64,000 nucleotides of DNA from Trichoplax sp. H2 (lineage: Eukaryota > Placozoa > Uniplacotomia > Trichoplacea), in contig NOWV01000090.1 of NCBI GenBank assembly GCA_003344405.1, positions 186,001 to 250,000 on the forward strand. The letters are read 5' to 3'. A program made the translations under genes and the position numbers. Of the stretch, positions 61,822 through 64,000 are shown piece after piece (positions within the stretch are counted from its first letter, which is position 1; each line of letters starts with the position of its first letter). Below the pieces are notes generated by a model. It was not told the origin of the DNA, did not search any database, and saw nothing but the letters and a program-made list of their open reading frames with translations.

Positions 61822-64000
61822 ATGGCTATCAAAAATCTAAATTATTTTTATTCCTTCCTCTTGTTGATGTTATTCTTGGTAAGTTAAAAATTCATCTCAT
61901 TCTAATCATATAAGACTAGATCAACTTCAATTTATCAAATATTTAGTAATCATAAGAAACTATCAACAATATCTGTGATTTTAGTAAAATCATCATAATA
62001 ATTTTTTTAAATGATCCTATGATATGGACTAAGGTTTTATCCATTTTATTTTCTTCTCGGATTGAACTTACTCCTCTAGTCTTCTCATCATCGAGTTAAC
62101 GGTATGAATATTTAATCCTTAATCTATCTTTAATAACTCTTTCATACGATAATTATCCTTACTTAATTCTTGCTGTAATCGCAAAATCATTCCGCTATAG
62201 GGTCATAATGATTTTAATTAAAAACGATTTATAAGGCATTACCATGAAATTAGTTATTCTAAATTGAACTCGATTCTGTTTGTTTTTATACTTGTTATTC
62301 AATTCTTAACAAGGATTACTTTCATCAAATATTTATAGCTTGTCAGTAATGCTGGCATTAAATATTCCAGCATAACTGGCTTCGAAGATAGTTAAAATAA
62401 TGCATGATTTTTGGCTATGTATTAACTTAAAATCTCGATTGTTTTGTTGCGATTCAATTTTATAGGAGCAGATTTTTTTATGATATCTCCCATTGTAGCT
62501 GGTTTTATTCAGTCTCCACAATATCCAAATCCTTATCCTGCAGGGCTGGAATGTATTTGGAGTTTAACAGCTTCACCAAACTTCACAGTTATAGCCAAAA
62601 TTTATGATTTCGATGTCAAACCTCGTGTAGAAGGAATTTGTTCAGATTATCTTCGATTCTCAGCCGGTGTAGAACCTTTATCACAAAATGTCTCCATTTA
62701 TTGTGGACAAACTTATCCCAATTCAATCCATTTCAACACACGAAACTTGTACGTTGAATTCTCTACTCCAATTGCAGTAAATGTTAGTGGTTATCATGGA
62801 TTTCGACTGGGATATTCGTTATGTAAGATTTCATGCTTTTGCTAAGGTTTACTTTTAGACTCACACTATAGAGAATAGGTATAGCACTAGCAGTGGCTAT
62901 TAGGATAACATAATCTGAATTTATATCTTATAGATATCCAGAGTAGATTGGTCAACTTTTCGTATATAGAAAGCTCGAGCCCATTTCGAACTCTATCTCT
63001 AAATAATGCCAATGTACCAGCTTCTAGACGCTATCCAATTCAAATCACATGCGGCTATACCGGAATGCCCGTCTTAACAGGCACTAATTTTACTTGGTTT
63101 AATAATAACCAACAGTTAGGCACGATATCTGCAAATTCATCCACTATTACCTCAGTCGGAGGATTTACACTAAATTTAAATTCAGATAATGTATCGACGA
63201 CACTAACGATATTCAAGGAAACTTCATTAAATGTCTACAGCAATTATAGATGCAATATTACTACCGTAGCCCAAACAATTTCCATACAAGGTAATTTAAT
63301 CAAGATATCAGACTATCAACTACAGGTTCTAGGAGAAAATAGTATTTTGGAAGGCCAGACGATGCAATTAGAATGTACGGTAATATATACCCTGGGTAAT
63401 ACAAGTGGATGGGAAACATTTACGTGGCTTCTCGATAATTCTCCGTTAACAAGTTAGCGCCATGTTATATAGTTATTATTAGATTGTATTAAATAAAAGT
63501 ATTAAGCAATTTGAAGATAACTAATTATATCATATCATGATTTTATCATAATATAAATTTATAATTTACAGATCAAGAAGCCAACGTTCAGATCATCAGT
63601 AATGCTACCATATCAACGCTGATCCTAGTCAATATAACTCAATCAACATTTAATACCAGCAAGCCCGTTTTCACTTGTTCTTACGATGGAGACAACGGCA
63701 TAAAATCTCAAAATCATACGGTAGAAATTTTGCAAGCCCCTGCGGCCCCTAAAACTTTGGATCTATTGGAAACTCTACTTCCATTTCAGACCGTTATTCC
63801 TTCGGGTGTAGTGGAAACATCTAATGGTCCATGGCAAACTCTAATTTTAATTCAGTCTAGTGCTTCATCGAAAACTTCAGATACACTAGTATCTGAAGTT
63901 CCACTTGCATCGCCAACTATAGTTCCAGTCCAATCTATCGATCAATCACAAATTTCTAAATCATTGGTCGTTCCAATTCGACCGATCATTCCATCGGAAG
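61822..64000 (+). CDS. CUB-Ig cell-surface or secreted protein, 3' end outside window
   Basis: Exons: 61822-61878 (signal peptide MAIKNLNYFYSFLLLMLFL), 62080-62101 (a 22-base microexon, SSHHRVN, which moves the phase from 0 to 1), 62466-62822, 62934-63452 and 63572 to beyond 64000. Later introns are phase 1, the usual phase between extracellular modules. Exon 3 encodes a CUB domain: GFIQSPQYPNPYPAGLECIW, then CSDYLRFSAG, YCGQTYP and LYVEFSTP. Exon 4 encodes an Ig-like domain (ITCGYTGMPVLTGTNFTWF to SNYRCNIT) and starts a second (EGQTMQLECTVIY), finished in exon 5 (FTCSYDGDNG). A Ser/Thr/Pro/Ile-rich stalk follows. Several N-x-S/T sites are present. It is probably a receptor or adhesion protein; no membrane segment or kinase domain is reached, so the type is unknown. 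Confidence 0.85.

Overview
The window looks like nuclear DNA of an early-branching animal, most plausibly a placozoan (Trichoplax/Hoilungia type). The basis is AT-rich DNA, intron-dense genes with short GT-AG introns, animal-specific families (an insulin/relaxin-like peptide, a sigma-class GST starting with MPNYKL, a CUB/Ig ectodomain gene) and ciliary genes in a compact setting. A run of 20 N shows it is a scaffold from a draft assembly. The species assignment is inference; the gene calls below come from translating exons by hand.

Layout. 1-5.8 kb: a serine-rich terminal exon, a possible tiny secreted-peptide gene, and the complete eight-exon proteasome subunit PSMB4 (minus), whose 5' end abuts an array of GTAC-type palindromes. 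7.8-9.9 kb: an intronless, bacterial-type alkylsulfatase (minus). 10-18.5 kb: gene-poor DNA with degenerate tandem repeats and a CCCGCGGGC minisatellite. 18.5-29.7 kb: a very large, many-exon coiled-coil protein (minus), not recognised. It is divergent from a TMEM232-like gene (plus, 30.2-37.0 kb), followed by PIH1D2 (plus, 37.7-39.6 kb), which has a near-perfect RFX X-box just upstream. 41.9-50.6 kb: intronless UMP-CMP kinase, a broken sigma GST copy and an intact five-exon sigma GST, all on minus. The kinase and the intact GST each have a GTAC-palindrome tandem array directly upstream. 51.2-52.0 kb: an intronless REXO4/ISG20L2-type exonuclease (plus). 52.8-54.1 kb: a coding-like terminal exon and an assembly gap flanked by two near-identical copies of the same sequence. 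56.7-57.2 kb: a two-exon insulin/relaxin-like prepropeptide. 61.8 kb to the end: the N-terminal part of a CUB-Ig-Ig cell-surface protein that runs off the window.

Two themes stand out. First, three unrelated minus-strand genes (PSMB4, UMP-CMP kinase, GST) carry different tandem repeats immediately upstream of their start codons, all built from the same GTACAGTAC / ACTGTACACTGTAC vocabulary. Second, PIH1D2 (dynein-arm preassembly) and a TMEM232-like gene sit together in a likely ciliary neighbourhood. The strongest small gene is the insulin-like peptide, with correct B- and A-chain cysteine spacing (one extra residue in the A-chain loop), RRKR and RTLR processing sites, and the phase-1 intron in the C-peptide that is typical of the family.
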